Origin: Candidatus Enterovibrio escicola
GTDB taxonomy: Bacteria > Pseudomonadota > Gammaproteobacteria > Enterobacterales > Vibrionaceae
Assembly (NCBI RefSeq): GCF_002464935.1
Contig: NZ_NBYY01000009.1
Coordinates: 248,001 to 312,000, forward strand
Length of the DNA stretch: 64,000 bases
Direction of reading: 5' to 3'
Part shown: positions 31,540 through 41,032 of the stretch, in pieces
How positions within the stretch are numbered: position 1 is the first letter of the stretch
How the letters are laid out: the number at the start of each line of letters is the position of its first letter
Notes under the pieces: model-generated
The model's database searches: none
Told to the model about the DNA's origin: nothing
What the model saw: the letters and a program-made list of their open reading frames with translations, nothing else
Program-made: the position numbers and the translations under genes

Positions 31540-32802
31540 ATGTACGAAAAGAAGAACAAGATATTTAGTCGGCTGTCTACATCGGTTCTTAGTTTAATGG
31601 GGCTGTCACTTGTAACGGTTGCGATATCAGTGAATCTAAGTCAAGATGTGACGCATATTGTCCCTCTCAACCTATCTGATGCTGTACTTCCATCCCTATC
31701 TACTCCGAAACTGGCTACCGAAAAACAAATTAACTTACCAGATTATGAATACACTGTTCAATTAGGTGACAGTCTTAGTCAAATATTTATCAAATTGGGA
31801 ATTTCCTATGATGATCTTCTCAGTGTGATGGAAACTGATCTTAACCACCTCCGCATTGACACACTGCAACCGAACAATATATTGCAGTTTTGGGTTGATG
31901 GCAGCAAAAAACGTCTTGATAAGCTCGAACTTATCTTTAATGTGGCACAAAAGGTAGTGTACCGGCGTTTACATGATGATAGCTATGAATTCACTGACGT
32001 AAATATTATTGGTGAGTGGATACAAAATGTTACGGTTGGCAGTATTGAAGGTAGTTTTTCCGTTTCTGCACTCAATGCAGGCTTGAGTTATAACGACGTT
32101 CACAGTATCACTAATTTACTAAAAAATAAAATTAACTTTTCTCGAGACTTACGTGTAGGAGATAAATTTGAAGTGGTTCACTCGGAACAATTTATTGCAG
32201 GACAAACAAGTGGGCAAAGTGAAATGCAGGCGATTCGTATTCAACGCCATGGTGTATTGATCACCGCCTACTTGCATACAGACGGGAATTATTACGACAA
32301 ATACGGAGATAGCCTTCAGCGTGCATTTCAACGCCATCCTACGATAGGTAAAGAGCATATTAGTTCTGGCTTCAACGCTAAACGTAAACACCCAGTGACA
32401 GGACGTATATCACCACACAATGGAACTGATTATGCAGTACAGATAGGAACTCCGGTGATATCTACTGGTGATGGTGTAATCGTAATGATACGTGATCATC
32501 CATATGCGGGTAAGTATATTGTGATTGATCATGGTAACCAATACAGAACTCGTTACCTGCATAACAGTAAAATTTTAGTTCGAAAAGGACAGCGTGTAAT
32601 ACGAGGACAACGTATTGCATTGTCAGGAAGAAGTGGTCGAGTGACTGGTCCACACATACACTATGAATTACTCATCCGAGGTAAAGCGGTCAATGCCATG
32701 ACGGCGAAGATCCCAATGGCTACCTCTGTTCCCCGGACAGAAAGGAGTGCATTTGCAAAAGCAGTCACTATGTATGACAAAATGATGTTTGCGAAACTAT
32801 AG
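31540..32802 (+). CDS. M23-family murein DD-endopeptidase (MepM/ShyA-like)
   Basis: Cuts D,D-crosslinks in peptidoglycan in the periplasm to allow wall growth. 420 aa from the ATG at 31540; a TTG five codons upstream is less likely. One N-terminal membrane anchor (about residues 12-32) is followed by a LysM-like segment (YTVQLGDSLSQIFIKLGI), an OapA/Csd3-type middle domain, and a C-terminal LytM domain with zinc ligands His293 and Asp297 (HNGTDYAV) and catalytic-site HIH at 372-374 (GPHIHYEL). Domain order fits the MepM, YebA and Vibrio Shy group; which paralogue cannot be decided. It is divergent from trhP with a 266-bp gap. Confidence 0.88.
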   Translation: MYEKKNKIFSRLSTSVLSLMGLSLVTVAISVNLSQDVTHIVPLNLSDAVLPSLSTPKLATEKQINLPDYEYTVQLGDSLSQIFIKLGISYDDLLSVMETDLNHLRIDTLQPNNILQFWVDGSKKRLDKLELIFNVAQKVVYRRLHDDSYEFTDVNIIGEWIQNVTVGSIEGSFSVSALNAGLSYNDVHSITNLLKNKINFSRDLRVGDKFEVVHSEQFIAGQTSGQSEMQAIRIQRHGVLITAYLHTDGNYYDKYGDSLQRAFQRHPTIGKEHISSGFNAKRKHPVTGRISPHNGTDYAVQIGTPVISTGDGVIVMIRDHPYAGKYIVIDHGNQYRTRYLHNSKILVRKGQRVIRGQRIALSGRSGRVTGPHIHYELLIRGKAVNAMTAKIPMATSVPRTERSAFAKAVTMYDKMMFAKL

Positions 32803-32829
32803 AGTAAGTAACAGGGCATTTGTTGCGAT

Positions 32830-33028
32830 GCTGCCCGAATTTAGGTATGAGGTTCAATACTTATCCAATCAAGCTGATAATGTCATTCTTTAAAAGAGCA
32901 GCAAGTTAATTACACCCTAAATATTTTTTAAACCTATGATTGATCCTTGCTTGAGCGAAGGTAATATATTTATCAGTGACTATTCTTAAGTCTATCATTT
33001 TCTTTACATATTGTTTCAAAATCTCATT
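32830..33028 (-). mobile_element. IS30-family (type A) 3' fragment
   Basis: Minus-strand frame reads LKQYVKKMIDLRIVTDKYIT then FAQARINHRFKKYLG, the type-A IS30 C-terminus. The frame is continuous with the end of an IS982 transposase (chimeric open frame 32906-33133), an accident of fusion. Confidence 0.7.
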
Positions 33029-33180
33029 AACCTCAGATCTGTATAAGCGGTTTCTTTCCAAGCCTAGTGATTTCAAAGCGAGGTTTTTTGGTTGAAACAT
33101 ATAAGCAATGACTCCAGTAATCAGGTTGACCATAAAGCTCTCCCAACTTTAGTGCCGAAAATATTCTATTGGTGAGATAT
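33029..33180 (-). mobile_element. IS982-family right-end fragment
   Basis: TTAACCTCAGATCTGTATAAG at 33029 and the last about 45 transposase codons on the minus strand, reading MVNLITGVIAYMFQPK. Confidence 0.7.
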
Positions 33181-33262
33181 TGTAAGTCATTAAATACTCT
33201 AAAAACATCGTTAGGAGAGCAATACCCACGACTCTTTCTACCACGTGTATTGGGGATGTGTT
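33181..33262 (-). mobile_element. IS30-family (type B) scrap
   Basis: Reads KHIPNTRGRKSRGYCSPNDV on the minus strand, matching the type-B fragment at 9526-9860. Confidence 0.5.
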
Positions 33263-33264
33263 TT

Positions 33265-34291
33265 GGTATTGTTTTCCAAGTGTCTGAACTAATCGCAATT
33301 TCCACGATCAGATCATCATGGAATTAAACGGGAGGTGATGATGGGAAAGGGAAACAATATAATCCAAGTATTAGTAAACCGTGGTTCAGTCCATTTTTGG
33401 ATAGACGCCACTACCATTAAGGCATGGTATTGTCTAAAGCATCACGGACATCGTGGCTGTGGGTTTATATTTTTGGATACCGAAATTTAAACGGATTGAT
33501 GGTGAAAGGTATTTTTAAGCTTCCACTTCATGGATTAGAAGGCTTTCTCAATTCGGTTTTTACGTTGATGCATGTCCCGCTGAAATCTCCTACATACACT
33601 TTCATTAATAAGTGTTCGAAGACCGTAAAAGTTAAATACCGTTTGCCAAATTGAGGAGTTATCTCCCACATCATTATTGATACCACAGCCCTAAAATGAT
33701 ACGACGAAGGTGAATGGAAAACGTGTAAACACGGTAAGGAAAAGCAATGTATCTGGCATAAACTTCATCTTGACGTTTATGTATCTACTCATGAGGTTAT
33801 TGTTGTAGAAGTTAGCCTAAATTCTGTGGATGAGAATGCAGTTTTACCTATATTGCTTAATCCATTACGACGAAAAATACAGCAAGTCAATGCTGATGGA
33901 GCGTATGACACACAAGTATGTCACCACGTACCGAAAAACAAAGGAATATCGCCAGTATTCCACCTCGAAGCAACGTGGGGTACTGAGAGGAAGGGCATGC
34001 TAGAAATGAAACTGTAAAGGCGTTAGAAGAAGATAAATTGGCGGAATGAAAAAAGGACTTGGGTTATCACAAATGATCATTAGCAGAAGCAGCAATGTTT
34101 CGCTATAAATAGTTGCTCAGATCTAAACTCACTCTTCGTGATTACAATGCTTAAGTTGGTGAAGTGCTAGCAAATGTGGAAGCAATGAATAAAGTCATAA
34201 GACTCATTATGCCCGTTCGCTAGCAGACAAATGAAGAATGTAAAGAAGATTGGGAGCAGTGTATTATAGACTTGATTTAATCAATAAAGCC
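33265..34291 (+). mobile_element. IS5-family (IS903-like) full-length relic
   Basis: Runs from GGTATTGTTTTCC to GATTTAATCAATAAAGCC. Pieces of the transposase read at 33424-33654 and 33826-34017 (NPLRRKIQQVNADGAYDTQ), separated by stops and frameshifts. Confidence 0.85.
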
Positions 34292-34696
34292 CTCTAAGCG
34301 CGTAAAGTTTTACCCAATGTGGTTGACATCCACCCCCACGTTCTCGCTTCGCGACTACCGAAGGAAAATTCCATTACTGGGTAACACTAAATTGCTTTAG
34401 TGGTGAATTCCTGTTGCTGGTGGTATGGTTACACCACTCACTTCACAGGCTAATAAGGGATGTCCTCACTCTAAAATATTTATAGCGCCAACAACGTTAA
34501 TGTTGTTAGCGTAATTACACTCTACGCATTCGAAGATCGCTTGTCTTTTACGATTTTTCCGTGAGACATGACCGCAATACGGATAAGTTTGACTTGTGTA
34601 ATGAGCAGAAACGGCAATAATTAAGCCACCCTTCCATATCTGCTTATACTCAATCTGCCATCTAAACTCATACCAACCCCGATCTAAGATTGATTT

Positions 34697-35673
34697 AACT
34701 GAAGCAGCGCATAAGAAATGAACTAAATGCCGAAATCGCGATCTGATTGTTTGAAATAAACTATTGTCTGCACAAGGACTTGAGCATGAATAGTTTAAAC
34801 GCTATTTTCGTCGATGTCGACGACTTTTGCCAGACTTTCCTTCCGGCATGGGAAAAATATCTAATTTCTTCCGGTTTCAAACAAAGAAACAAGCCTTTTC
34901 GCCTTTCAGTTAGCGAAGTGATGACGATAGTGATAGTTTTCCATTAATCTGGGTATCCAAATTTCAAAACTTATTACATCCACTTTGTTTATCGCTACCT
35001 CACCAACGAATTTCCTGAATTACTTAGTTACACGTGGGTGCGCAAACTCATACAAGGTGTCCTCGTTCCGCTTTGATCTTACCTAACTCACCGTCAGGCA
35101 AGGCCGATAGGGATTGCCTTTTTTTATTAGTCTACACTATAGGTTTGTCACAACCTACGCATTCTCAGAGATCAGGTTTTTCAAGGTACCTCGAAGCTAG
35201 GAAAAGGAACGATGGGGTGGTTCTACGGCTTCAAATTATACCTTATTATCAATGACCAAGGTGGCATTATCTCAGTTAAAGTGACGACGGCTAATGTGGA
35301 TAACAAAAGGCCTGTATCGGAAAGGGTTAACAAGCTTTAGGGGTGTTTATACGGAGATAAAGGTTATATCTCTGATCCATTGGAGCGAAAACCTGCAAAC
35401 AAGAGAGTGATACTGAGAACGGATGTAAAAAACATGAAACCTAAAGTGATGAAACTTTGGAACTGCCTGATGCTCCAAAAACGATTTATTATTGAAACAG
35501 TTTTTGACTAACTAAAAAACATATCCCAAATCGAGCATTCTCAGCACCATAGTTGTATCAGCTTTATGGTAAACTTGGTGGAGGGGTTTATTGCGTATTC
35601 ATTTCAATCAAAGAAGCCGAGCTTCAAAATGACTAGGTTTGATAAGCAAGCGCTTATGCAGATCTGAGGTTAA
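34697..35673 (+). mobile_element. IS982-family full-length relic inserted in tnpB
   Basis: Left end AACTGAAGCAGCGCATAAG and right end ATGCAGATCTGAGGTTAA, 977 bp. The transposase starts MNSLNAIFVDVDDFCQTFLP and can be followed to [11 protein letters not shown], but at least seven stops or shifts interrupt it. TnpB sequence flanks both sides. Confidence 0.88.
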
Positions 35674-36548
35674 TGTATTAAGTCCTAAATTTTCCCTGAC
35701 ATTTCTACCGTGTTCTTCTGTATTACCTTTTGCGGAGCGAGACATATTCGCTATACGTAAATCTTCTATTGCTATCATCGCGTGATTTTTGCTGATTTGA
35801 TTAGAAGTTTTGTGTAGAAAGTCTTTGCAGCAATTGGTAATTCTAGAGTGCAGGGTTTAAATTTTTGCTATTTATTTTTTTAATTAGCAGAGAGTTTAAC
35901 TTTCTTTGCCCGCTTATGTTGTTCTTTAGTTAGTCAATCTGAGTGATTGCGATAGCCATTTCATGGCTTAACGTGATGCTCCATCAGAAAGAGCAATGAA
36001 CCTAGTGATGCCCATATTAACGCCAATAGCAGACATTGAGTCATTTGTAGGCTCTATAATTTCTTGCTCAACCTAAAATGAAATATACCAGTGACCAGAT
36101 TTAAAACTAACGGTGCAATTTTTAATTAAACTTTATACGTCTTGAGACTTGCGGAATTTAACCAAACCTACTATTTTCGGTAGTTTTACTCGCGAGGCAT
36201 CTAACTGGCAATATTTGTTAAAATTAATGAAACGGATTGAGTCTTGGCTCTTTCCCTTCTTTGTAAATCTCGGTCTTTCTGACGTAAGTATCTTATCAAA
36301 ACAATGCATCCACACACCGTGCAAGTCCTTTAATTTTTGTTGTAGGTTGTCGGTATATGCACCTTTCAATCAAGAGAGGTTTTCTTTTTTTGGGTCTGCG
36401 GATTTAGTGATTGATTTTCACAGGATTTATTAATTGGTTAAAATCGGATTTAATGATTGACATCATAAACCAAATACACTTGTATTAAGAACGTGGAGAC
36501 ATCCACAGCCGAACTCAGCGGTGACTCTGAAAAGACAAGGATTTAACC

Positions 36549-37310
36549 ATGAAAACTATCTCTATTGCTGAATTTGAAACTCTGGTAGCTCGCAACGACT
36601 GGCAGCGAGAACAAGATTGCGAAGTTTTAGAGCGTCTTGATCGTTAGGTTGAAGAGTGGAACGAAGAAAACGAATCTTTTGATCTGAACGATATTCCTCA
36701 CGTTTTTGGTTTGGCTTCTAAAACCTCAACCTTAGATGGTATCAAAATTACTTACACCGAAGGCTTTAACTACGACGAATGCAACTCCGACTCTCTGTCT
36801 ACAGGAACCGAGGGACAGGATGCTGGTTGGTCTGTAGAAAGCGTTACGGTTGTTGATGAAAATGGTGACGAGCTGAATGCACACGAATTGGCTGACTATC
36901 TGGATTCTGATTTCAGCAGTATTAATTACAGCGTACTTGAGATAGAGCAAATAATTGACGTAGATGAGGACTCTGACATGGAAACATTTACACTTGATAT
37001 TGATAACGAGCCAAACGTTCGCTTTACTGGTGAACTGGTAGCAAATGCGGCTAGTTCTGATAATCAAGCTATTGGCGGTAGTTATAACGGTCAAACTGGT
37101 CGTTGGACAGAGTTATCTCTTTACAAGACCAAAGGCGGAAAATTTATCTGTCATCAAGTTGGTCGCACTAAAAGGCAAGATGAGCGTGACCGTTTTAGCG
37201 GCAAGGTCTGTGAAACGCTGGAAGAGGTTAAAGAGTTTTTTGGCCACCGCTGGCTATCCAAAGAGTTGTACGCTGAGGCTAGCATTGATGATGTAGTAGA
37301 AGTGGAGTGA
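36549..37310 (+). CDS. Acidic passenger protein of unknown function, in-frame amber codon
   Basis: No function recognised. The frame runs from ATG 36549 (MKTISIAEFETLVARNDWQR) to 37310 but has a TAG at 36645-36647 (codon 33). Translation could restart at TTG 36711, giving 199 aa. Text before and after the TAG is equally protein-like and in the same frame, so the TAG looks like a single change, perhaps from CAG (Gln). The first about 150 residues are very acidic (VDENGDELNAHELADYLDSD, DVDEDSDMETFTLDID). The C-terminal about 70 residues are mixed and compact (GGKFICHQVGRTKR, EFFGHRWLSKELYAEA), a style I associate with plasmid-borne hypothetical proteins, though no family is named. Codon use is less A/T-biased than nearby relics. 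It shares the element with the ISL3 transposase, 45 bp upstream of it. Confidence 0.65.
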
Positions 37311-37355
37311 CAGCAATGGGCTTCGGCTCCTGTCTTTTTGACTATGACAAATATT

Positions 37356-38531
37356 ATGAATTGGCCTGACTACAATGTTAGTCAGGTTCATGAATCTGAG
37401 TATGATTATCAGGTTTACGCTGAACTAAAATACCCGCCTTCATTTTGCATCCACTGCTACACATCTGATCTCGTTGGTTTTGGGAAAAGAACCGAAATTC
37501 TTATGGATAGACCCATGCACGGCAAGCATGTCGGCATCCACCTAAATCGTAAACGTTTTAAGTGCCAAAGTTGTAATAAGACGTTCTACAAGCTTATATC
37601 GCGCAAAGATAAAAAACGTAGGATGACTAAACGGCTTATTGAATACATCGAGCGAGAGAGCCAGAAACGTATATTTTTAAGTATTGCAGATGATATAGGT
37701 GTGGATGAAAAAACAATCCGTAACATATTTCAAGATTACTGCGAGCGTGAAGAAGAACAACTGAAATTCGAAATGCCAAAATGGTTAGGAATTGATAAAA
37801 TTCATATCATCAAGAAACCTCGATGCGTGTTACCCAATATTGAGCATCAAACAGTCATTGATATGCTCGACAACCGTAATAAATCAACTCTACTTTGCTA
37901 CTTTACAAAATGCGAAGACAGAGAGCGTATTGAATTTGTCGCAATGGACATGTGGCGTCCTTATAAGGACACGGTAGAAACCATGATACCGAATGCCACT
38001 ATCGTCATAGATAAGTTCCACGTAGTCAAAATGGCTAACGAGTCGTTAGAGCGTGCAAGAAAAGCAATATGTAGCCAACTTACGCCACAACAGCGCCGTG
38101 GACTACTAAAGGATAGGTTTGTACTGCTAAAGCGAAAGCACGAACTCTCAGATGCGGAATACTTACGTTATTCTGGCTGGATACTTAACTATCCTGAAAT
38201 GGAAAAAGCTTACGAATTTAAAGAGTCTTTCTTTGTCATTTGGAACAGTCAGACGCGTGATGAAACTCAGCAAGCTTACTACGCTTGGCTACGACTGGTT
38301 TCACCTGAAATGACGCGGTCTTTCGATCCGTTAATCAAAGCTATGGGGAACTGGCACAATGAAGTTTTTGCGTACTTTGATCATCCAATAACGAATGCTT
38401 ATACGGAAAGTCTCAACAACCTCATTCGAGTTATGAACCGTACTGGTCGAGGTTATAGCTTTGAAGCTCTTAGGGCTAAAATGCTATTTACTGAAGAATT
38501 ACAAAAAGTGAAACGTCTACTATATCAATGA
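37356..38531 (+). CDS. ISL3-family transposase
   Basis: 391 aa DDE transposase from the ATG at 37356 (MNWPDYNVSQVHESEYDYQV); ATG 37344 is also in frame. An N-terminal zinc ribbon (CIHCYTSDLVGFGK, then CQSCNKTFY) is followed by a helix-turn-helix region (IADDIGVDEKTIRNIFQDYC) and the catalytic domain with LGIDKIHI, IVIDKFHVVKMAN and NAYTESLNNLIRVMNRTGRG, which supplies Asp, Asp and Glu. The size and motifs fit the family (about 400 aa). No frameshift or internal stop is seen, in contrast to every other transposase in the window. Confidence 0.95.
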   Translation: MNWPDYNVSQVHESEYDYQVYAELKYPPSFCIHCYTSDLVGFGKRTEILMDRPMHGKHVGIHLNRKRFKCQSCNKTFYKLISRKDKKRRMTKRLIEYIERESQKRIFLSIADDIGVDEKTIRNIFQDYCEREEEQLKFEMPKWLGIDKIHIIKKPRCVLPNIEHQTVIDMLDNRNKSTLLCYFTKCEDRERIEFVAMDMWRPYKDTVETMIPNATIVIDKFHVVKMANESLERARKAICSQLTPQQRRGLLKDRFVLLKRKHELSDAEYLRYSGWILNYPEMEKAYEFKESFFVIWNSQTRDETQQAYYAWLRLVSPEMTRSFDPLIKAMGNWHNEVFAYFDHPITNAYTESLNNLIRVMNRTGRGYSFEALRAKMLFTEELQKVKRLLYQ

Positions 38532-38924
38532 GATCCAATTCCTGATGATGCCATTAGCTTGTTTGATATGGCTGTGGAACCGAAAATAGTAACGAACTAT
38601 GGTTCGAGCATATCAACTTTGATCAAATAATTTGGAAGGGATTTTAAAAGTCCCATTTCACTCACTAAATCCGCATACCCATTTTTTCTTCCATCTTATA
38701 ATCAGCTTGTGTAAATCAAAGACACTTGGGATCTTCTCACCTTTATCAAGCTTGTCTAAGCAATGACGCAGTCCCTGATTCCACACAAACCGTACATGGC
38801 CGCCAAGCACAGTTAGTCCAACTACCTATTCGGTGGTAGGTTCTAATCTAAATTTATAAGATGTAAGTATTAACATGATGTTTAGTATCATATAGATTAT
38901 TTTTTTGAATAAGAATTCAATCAA

Positions 38925-40150
38925 TTAACCACTATCGGAAGCAAATAAATCGAAGAATACACCATGCTTTGGGTGAGAAAACCGAACCAATTCCCATAAA
39001 ACACACATTTTCAAGGGATTACGACCTGATACCTCTTCGAAAATCTCTACATAGCTGATACCTTTGGTGTAGATCATCATTGCATTTACCAAGTCTCCTG
39101 CTGCCCTCGCTATCACTTCATACCACTTCTTAAAGCTCGCTGTCGCTTGAAGACCATAATATCTCACTCGTCGAAATCCTTTAGGAAAAATATGCTGAAC
39201 CCGCCTGCCCACAAATACCTGAGTATCCACTGTCTCATCCGTTTTTAACTTCGTTTTATGTCATTGACAGTAATACCTGATTTGATGACCGCCATACCCA
39301 ACTATCCTAGATAAGCCTATCGGCGGGGATGACAAATAGTTAGTTAGGTATCATATTGACCCTCGGTAGCTTTTGCTTGGGACTTTATTTTTACGATCAT
39401 TGCCAATGATCGGCATAGAAACCATCAGGATAGGATACTTAGCCCATAAAGTTCTTATCACATATTCATACACCGGAAACTCGATCTCAATTAACTTCAG
39501 TAAGTATTTTTACCAAAATAATCGTAGCTAAGATAACGATAAATGCTGAAACCATTTCCAATCTTAGTTGGAAGGAAAGAATGCACTTTCAGCCAGCATC
39601 ACATGTAAATGTGGATTTGAGTTGCCATTACGGCAATAGGTATGGATGAAAATAATAACGGCAATTGCACACGTATTTGTCTTAAAGTGTGCCTAAATTA
39701 ATTCTGATAAACAGGCTTACGCCAAAACCATAAACCAAGAATATAAACGCCTCTGATTGGAGTGATTATGGAAAGGAATACGAAGTTACTCAGGAAAGGT
39801 TAAGACAACTTGCCGATAGCTCACTATAGGAAACAGGAGGACGCCTATTTTGACCATACTCTCCCGTGCATAACGCTTTCCACATTGAGGACAAGTTTTT
39901 CCCTTACAACTAAAGTTAACTTTATGTTGCCCTTGACCGAAACTCCATCATTGGTAAGTGACAAAGCCATTTTCTGAGCTTCTACACTTCAGTATCTTAG
40001 CGATTTCTGAATGATAATAATCGGTGTCATAGCGAGGGTTACTAGATACGAATATGGCCCAATTCATAGTAAAAATACGTTTAAAGCGAAGCTTCTTCGA
40101 TTTGATACCTTTAAAATTCATTCATGCATTTTATCTGTTCAATCGTGCTA
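38925..40150 (-). mobile_element. IS91-family (Y2/HUH rolling-circle) transposase relic
   Basis: Minus-strand frames read an N-terminal zinc-binding part (FSCKGKTCPQCGKRYARE), the HUH motif (NSNPHLHVMLAE) and the C-terminal KGFRRVRYYGLQATASFKK, all typical of IS91/IS801 transposases. 38925-39230 is the longest open piece. Many stops elsewhere make it inactive. Confidence 0.8.
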
Positions 40151-40234
40151 AATATATCACAGAAAGAGACATGCCTTAAGCCCTATCACATATATCTTTT
40201 GGAAGAAAATTTCTAGATAAAATAACAGAGAGCG

Positions 40235-40491
40235 GGATCAAGTTCTATCTTGAATCTTTGGGACTTTGACGTTAATGTCGCCGAACCCAGTTTGTAGGTA
40301 CCGCTCAGGAAAATGGTCATTGCGAACCACTCCCTGCTTTCCGTTAGCTTGGAGTGATGTAAAATTATCGAGCAAGGATTGAACCTCTTCTTTTATAGCT
40401 TGAACCAACAACTGCTGTGCGCCTTATTTCAGCAGTTAATTAAGCGGGTTTTCTAGTTTATGAAGCTCGGTAACGTTATGATTATTGTCCA
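40235..40491 (-). mobile_element. IS256-family transposase N-terminal fragment
   Basis: Minus-strand frame reads MDNNHNVTELHKLENP, a QQLLVQAIKEEVQSLLDNF helix and VVRNDHFPERYLQTGFGDIN, the N-terminal domain of IS256 (Mutator-type) transposases. The catalytic domain is absent. Confidence 0.8.
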
Positions 40492-40699
40492 TGCGGTTAT
40501 TCCTTGTTGGTTGTTGATCTGGCGAGATTAATCAACAGGTTATACCGCACTATTTCCTACCCATACACCAGAAATTACTATAGCTCTAAACATCCGAGTA
40601 TAGCCAACCAAATTAGGAAATGTACCTGTTAAGTAACGGCAAATAAATTGCGTGTGATATATTTTAAAATCACAAAACTAAGATTTCTGAAAAGATACA

Positions 40700-40925
40700 A
40701 TAATCATTATTACTTCACTGATTGAAAGGTGAGAAGGTTGATTTTTATTTCGGAATCTGGTCCACTTTACAAGTGGAAAGGAAAACCTGACAAAAATCGG
40801 CGATATCGGTAAAAACAGAGTCTGAATTATTCACGCCAAAGTCCTTATGCATCTGATGATTTGATTCAAACGATCTGGTCGTGACCTTGAGCACTTAGTT
40901 CATTGTTTATAAGTAGTTCAGGTTA
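40700..40925 (-). mobile_element. IS982-family left-end fragment
   Basis: Degraded first about 50 codons on the minus strand and a left end near 40925 (TAAGTAGTTCAGGTTA). It sits just beyond the 3' end of rdgC. Confidence 0.65.
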
Positions 40926-41032
40926 TATTAGTATATCATCAGAAAACAGGTGCCTTACACGAGTACGTGTATATATTTATTACATAACATAGATTATCGC
41001 GAAAAACAGAAAAACATTAGTTGCCAAAAACA

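Larger units (their letters stand above)
36391..38681 (+). mobile_element. ISL3-family element with passenger gene, apparently intact
   Basis: Terminal inverted repeats 36391-36414 (TGGGTCTGCGGATTTAGTGA...) and 38658-38681 match at 22 of 24 positions, enclosing 2291 bp. The element carries one acidic passenger gene followed by an intact ISL3 transposase in the same direction. Both flanks are T tracts from a single A/T run in the interrupted tnpB, consistent with a short target duplication. It is the only mobile element here with an undamaged transposase. ISL3 elements are known to carry passengers. Confidence 0.85.
34292..38876 (-). pseudogene. tnpB: IS605-type TnpB gene, split by two later insertions
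   Basis: Three minus-strand pieces join into one TnpB. N-terminus 38682-38876 reads MLILTSYKFRLEPTTE and FVWNQGLRHCLDKLDKGEK. The middle, 35674-36390, reads GAYTDNLQQKLKDL, KLPKIVGLVKFRKS and AIGVNMGITRFIALSDG, then AIEDLRIANMSRSAKG. The C-terminus, 34370-34696, reads SQTYPYCGHVS, FECVECNYANNINVVGAINI. TnpB is an RNA-guided nuclease that helps keep IS605 elements. Here the ISL3 element (36391-38681) and IS982 (34697-35673) interrupt it and stops are present. Both RuvC Asp positions (GVNMG and INVVGA) read Asn, and one zinc-finger Cys reads Tyr. The transposon right end and omega-RNA region would be about 34292-34400. Confidence 0.85.

Noticed and set aside
32906-33133. Open frame of 75 codons on the minus strand that looks like one protein
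   Set aside because: It is an accidental fusion of the IS982 C-terminus with an IS30 C-terminal fragment.
36149-36433. 94-codon plus-strand open frame spanning the ISL3 left end
   Set aside because: It is antisense to the tnpB middle piece and runs across the ISL3 boundary.
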